IMG/VR virus record: IMGVR_UViG_3300046507_000397
Span: 1 to 30,136 of that record
Length of the DNA stretch: 30,136 nucleotides
From: a virus
Direction: 5' to 3' (one strand)
Shown: one piece after another, positions 28,462 to 30,136 of the stretch
Layout of the letters: each line of letters begins with the position of its first letter
Numbering within the stretch: position 1 is the first letter of the stretch
The notes under the pieces: model-generated
The model's input: the letters and a program-made list of their open reading frames with translations, nothing else
The model's database searches: none
Told to the model about the DNA's origin: nothing
Position numbers and translations under genes: made by a program

Positions 28462-28719
28462 ATGTCCAAGGGCGACACGTTCACCATCGGCTCCACGACT
28501 GATCTGACCACCGACATCAACCTCGCTCCGCAGTGCCGTACGATCCTGACGCACCTGAAGCGCGGTAAGACGATCACCAACAATGAGAGCATGCTGGTGT
28601 ACGGCATCTACCGCCTGTCGGACGTGATCAACAAGCTCCGCAACAAGGGTTACGACATCGAGACCGAAGTGAAGCGCGACGAAGTCGGCCGCCGCTACTC
28701 GTCGTACAAGCTCGCCTAA
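28462..28719 (+). CDS. Small helix-turn-helix protein (HTH_39-like)
   Basis: 85 residues. APQCRTILTHLKRGKTITNN, then ESMLVYGIYRLSDVINKLRN and KGYDIETEV follow the pattern of the phage helix-turn-helix family HTH_39, with a wing-like end. Its stop overlaps the primase-helicase start (TAATG). Probable DNA-binding protein; its target is unknown. Confidence 0.7.
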   Translation: MSKGDTFTIGSTTDLTTDINLAPQCRTILTHLKRGKTITNNESMLVYGIYRLSDVINKLRNKGYDIETEVKRDEVGRRYSSYKLA

Positions 28720-30136
28720 TGGCTTCCAGTAAAGGCCCCTGTCCCTGTGGCGTGAGCAGCGATGCGTTCACCACCTACGAGGACGGGGGCGTCTGGTGCT
28801 TCAGTTGCCAAGACCCCAAGAACTTCAGACAAGCAGGTAAGGTGCAGACACCCGACGACGACTTCGCAGAGAAGCCGAAGAAAACATTCGTCCCCATCAA
28901 GGGGCACTACGCCGACCTCGTGGCCCGTGGGATCACCGAGGAGACCTGCAAGAAGTGCGACTACCAGATCGGCGAGACGGACAGCGGCAAGAAGGTCCAC
29001 ATCCAGCTCATCAAGGATGACGCCGGCCGCCTGATCGACCAGAAGACCCGCGACAAGGACAAGCAGTTCTCGTGGGTCGGCGGCAGCAAGTACGCAGGCA
29101 TCATCGGCTCATGGTCCTGGCCGGCCAAGGGCAAGTCCGTGGTGATCACCGAGGGCGAGATTGACCGCATGTCGATCAGTCAGGCCTTCGACAACAAGTG
29201 GCCGACCGGGAGCCTCCCCAACGGCGCCTCTACGGCCAAGAAGGCGATCCTGGCCGACTACGAGAAGCTCTGCCGGTTCGACAACATCATCCTGTGCTTC
29301 GACAACGACGAGCCAGGACAGGAGGCCCGCAAGGTCGCCTGTGAGCTGCTCCCCGTGGGCAAGGTCAAGATCATGACCCTGCCGAAGAAGGATGCCAACG
29401 CGGTCCTGATGGATAAGACCATGGGCCCAGCGGTTCTCGTGAGGTCCTACTGGGACAGCACGCCCTACAGGCCCGATGGGATCCGTGAGGGCCGTGAGTT
29501 CACCAGGGAACGTCTGAAGCAGAAGCGGCGCGTAGGGCTCCCCATGCCGTGGCCCCGCATCAGCCAGATGTGGCTCGGGTCACGCGACGGCGAGCTGACG
29601 ACCATCTGCGCAGGCTCGGGCATCGGCAAGACGACCATCGCACGCGACTGGGCTTACAACGACCGCATCGAGCACGGCGCCAAGATCGGCAACATCTACC
29701 TTGAGGAAGACAACGACACCTCGGCGGCGGCCTATTGCGCCCTGCATGCCGGCGTGCCGCTCAAGCAGATCCTACAGGACCCCGAGAGCGTCTCCGACGA
29801 AGCCTGGGACGCTGCGCTCGCCGCAGTGATCTGGGACGGCATGATGTTCTACGACCACTTCGGTTCGCTGGAGAGCGACCGGCTGATGACCATGATGCGC
29901 TACATGGCCGCCAGTGGCTGCAGGCGCATCGTGCTCGACCACATCTCGATTGTCACCTCCGGTCTGGAGAGCGGCAGCGAGGGTGAGCGCAAGGACATCG
30001 ACATCCTCATGACCAAGCTGGCGTCCTTCGTGAAGGAGACCGGGGTCAGTGTGTACGCCATCGTCCATCTGAAGCGCAGCAACGGCAAGAACTTCAACGA
30101 GGGGGGCCAGATCAGCCTCAACGACATGCGCGGCTC
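28719..30136 (+). CDS. DNA primase-helicase, T7 gp4-like (C-terminus cut by window edge)
   Basis: 472 residues present of an expected 560 or so. The N-terminal zinc ribbon is CPCG (C8, C10) with WCFSC (C27, C30); T7 has CxxC in the first pair. The TOPRIM primase domain has E145 in VVITEGEIDR and D195/D197 in CFDNDEPG. The RecA-like helicase has Walker A AGSGIGKTT (298-306) and Walker B IVLDHIS (404-410), then VYAIVHLKR. It unwinds DNA at the fork and makes primers. It starts by TAATG coupling with the HTH gene. No stop is reached before 30136. Confidence 0.92.
   Translation, partial: MASSKGPCPCGVSSDAFTTYEDGGVWCFSCQDPKNFRQAGKVQTPDDDFAEKPKKTFVPIKGHYADLVARGITEETCKKCDYQIGETDSGKKVHIQLIKDDAGRLIDQKTRDKDKQFSWVGGSKYAGIIGSWSWPAKGKSVVITEGEIDRMSISQAFDNKWPTGSLPNGASTAKKAILADYEKLCRFDNIILCFDNDEPGQEARKVACELLPVGKVKIMTLPKKDANAVLMDKTMGPAVLVRSYWDSTPYRPDGIREGREFTRERLKQKRRVGLPMPWPRISQMWLGSRDGELTTICAGSGIGKTTIARDWAYNDRIEHGAKIGNIYLEEDNDTSAAAYCALHAGVPLKQILQDPESVSDEAWDAALAAVIWDGMMFYDHFGSLESDRLMTMMRYMAASGCRRIVLDHISIVTSGLESGSEGERKDIDILMTKLASFVKETGVSVYAIVHLKRSNGKNFNEGGQISLNDMRG

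Overview
The window is part of the genome of a temperate tailed bacteriophage with podovirus-like features, about 62% GC by eye and infecting a GC-rich, probably proteobacterial host. It has genes packed end to end with 1-29 bp overlaps, a complete head-packaging and tail gene set, a T7-type single-subunit RNA polymerase with T7-type replication genes, and a tyrosine integrase next to a partial tRNA-Cys that looks like attP. Both ends are cut: the major capsid gene at the left edge and the primase-helicase gene at the right edge.

Layout. Positions 1-15439 are all on the minus strand. Read in the direction of transcription (right to left) they are: an HxH-rich tail-collar/fibre protein, a large tail hub-like protein, two small proteins, three large ejection/virion proteins (one with a lysozyme domain), a putative small terminase, the large terminase, a free-standing endonuclease VII-type HNH gene, the portal, two small proteins, the scaffold and the major capsid protein (DUF5309/SU10-like, not T7-like). 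Positions 15440-16225 are a 786 bp non-coding divergent region full of repeats and palindromes. From 16226 to the right edge everything is on the plus strand: an early block of small unknown proteins including several one-helix membrane peptides (16226-19623), a MarR-like winged-helix regulator, the integrase, the attP region, the RNA polymerase, then a dense run of small genes with two HNH_3 homing endonucleases, a gp2.5-like ssDNA-binding protein, a gp3-like endonuclease I, a small helix-turn-helix protein and the gp4-like primase-helicase.

How it may work together. Host polymerase would read the early block, and the phage polymerase would then serve later genes; structural genes lie on the opposite strand, so they need their own leftward promoter, perhaps in 14379-14527 and/or 15440-15560. 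The attP core sits between int and the RNA polymerase gene. Integration would therefore cut the RNA polymerase gene off from the early operon and place it beside the host tRNA-Cys promoter. A good sigma70-type promoter and a UUCG hairpin lie on the RNA polymerase side of the core. A recurring 10-12 bp element (TGCCACTTGT-like) overlaps -35-like hexamers there and at two places in the early region. It could be an integrase arm site, an operator, or both. This int-attP-RNAP control region is the most interesting part of the window.

Limits: all family names come from reading motifs, not from database searches. No lysis cassette (holin/endolysin) and no DNA polymerase is visible; they may lie outside the window.
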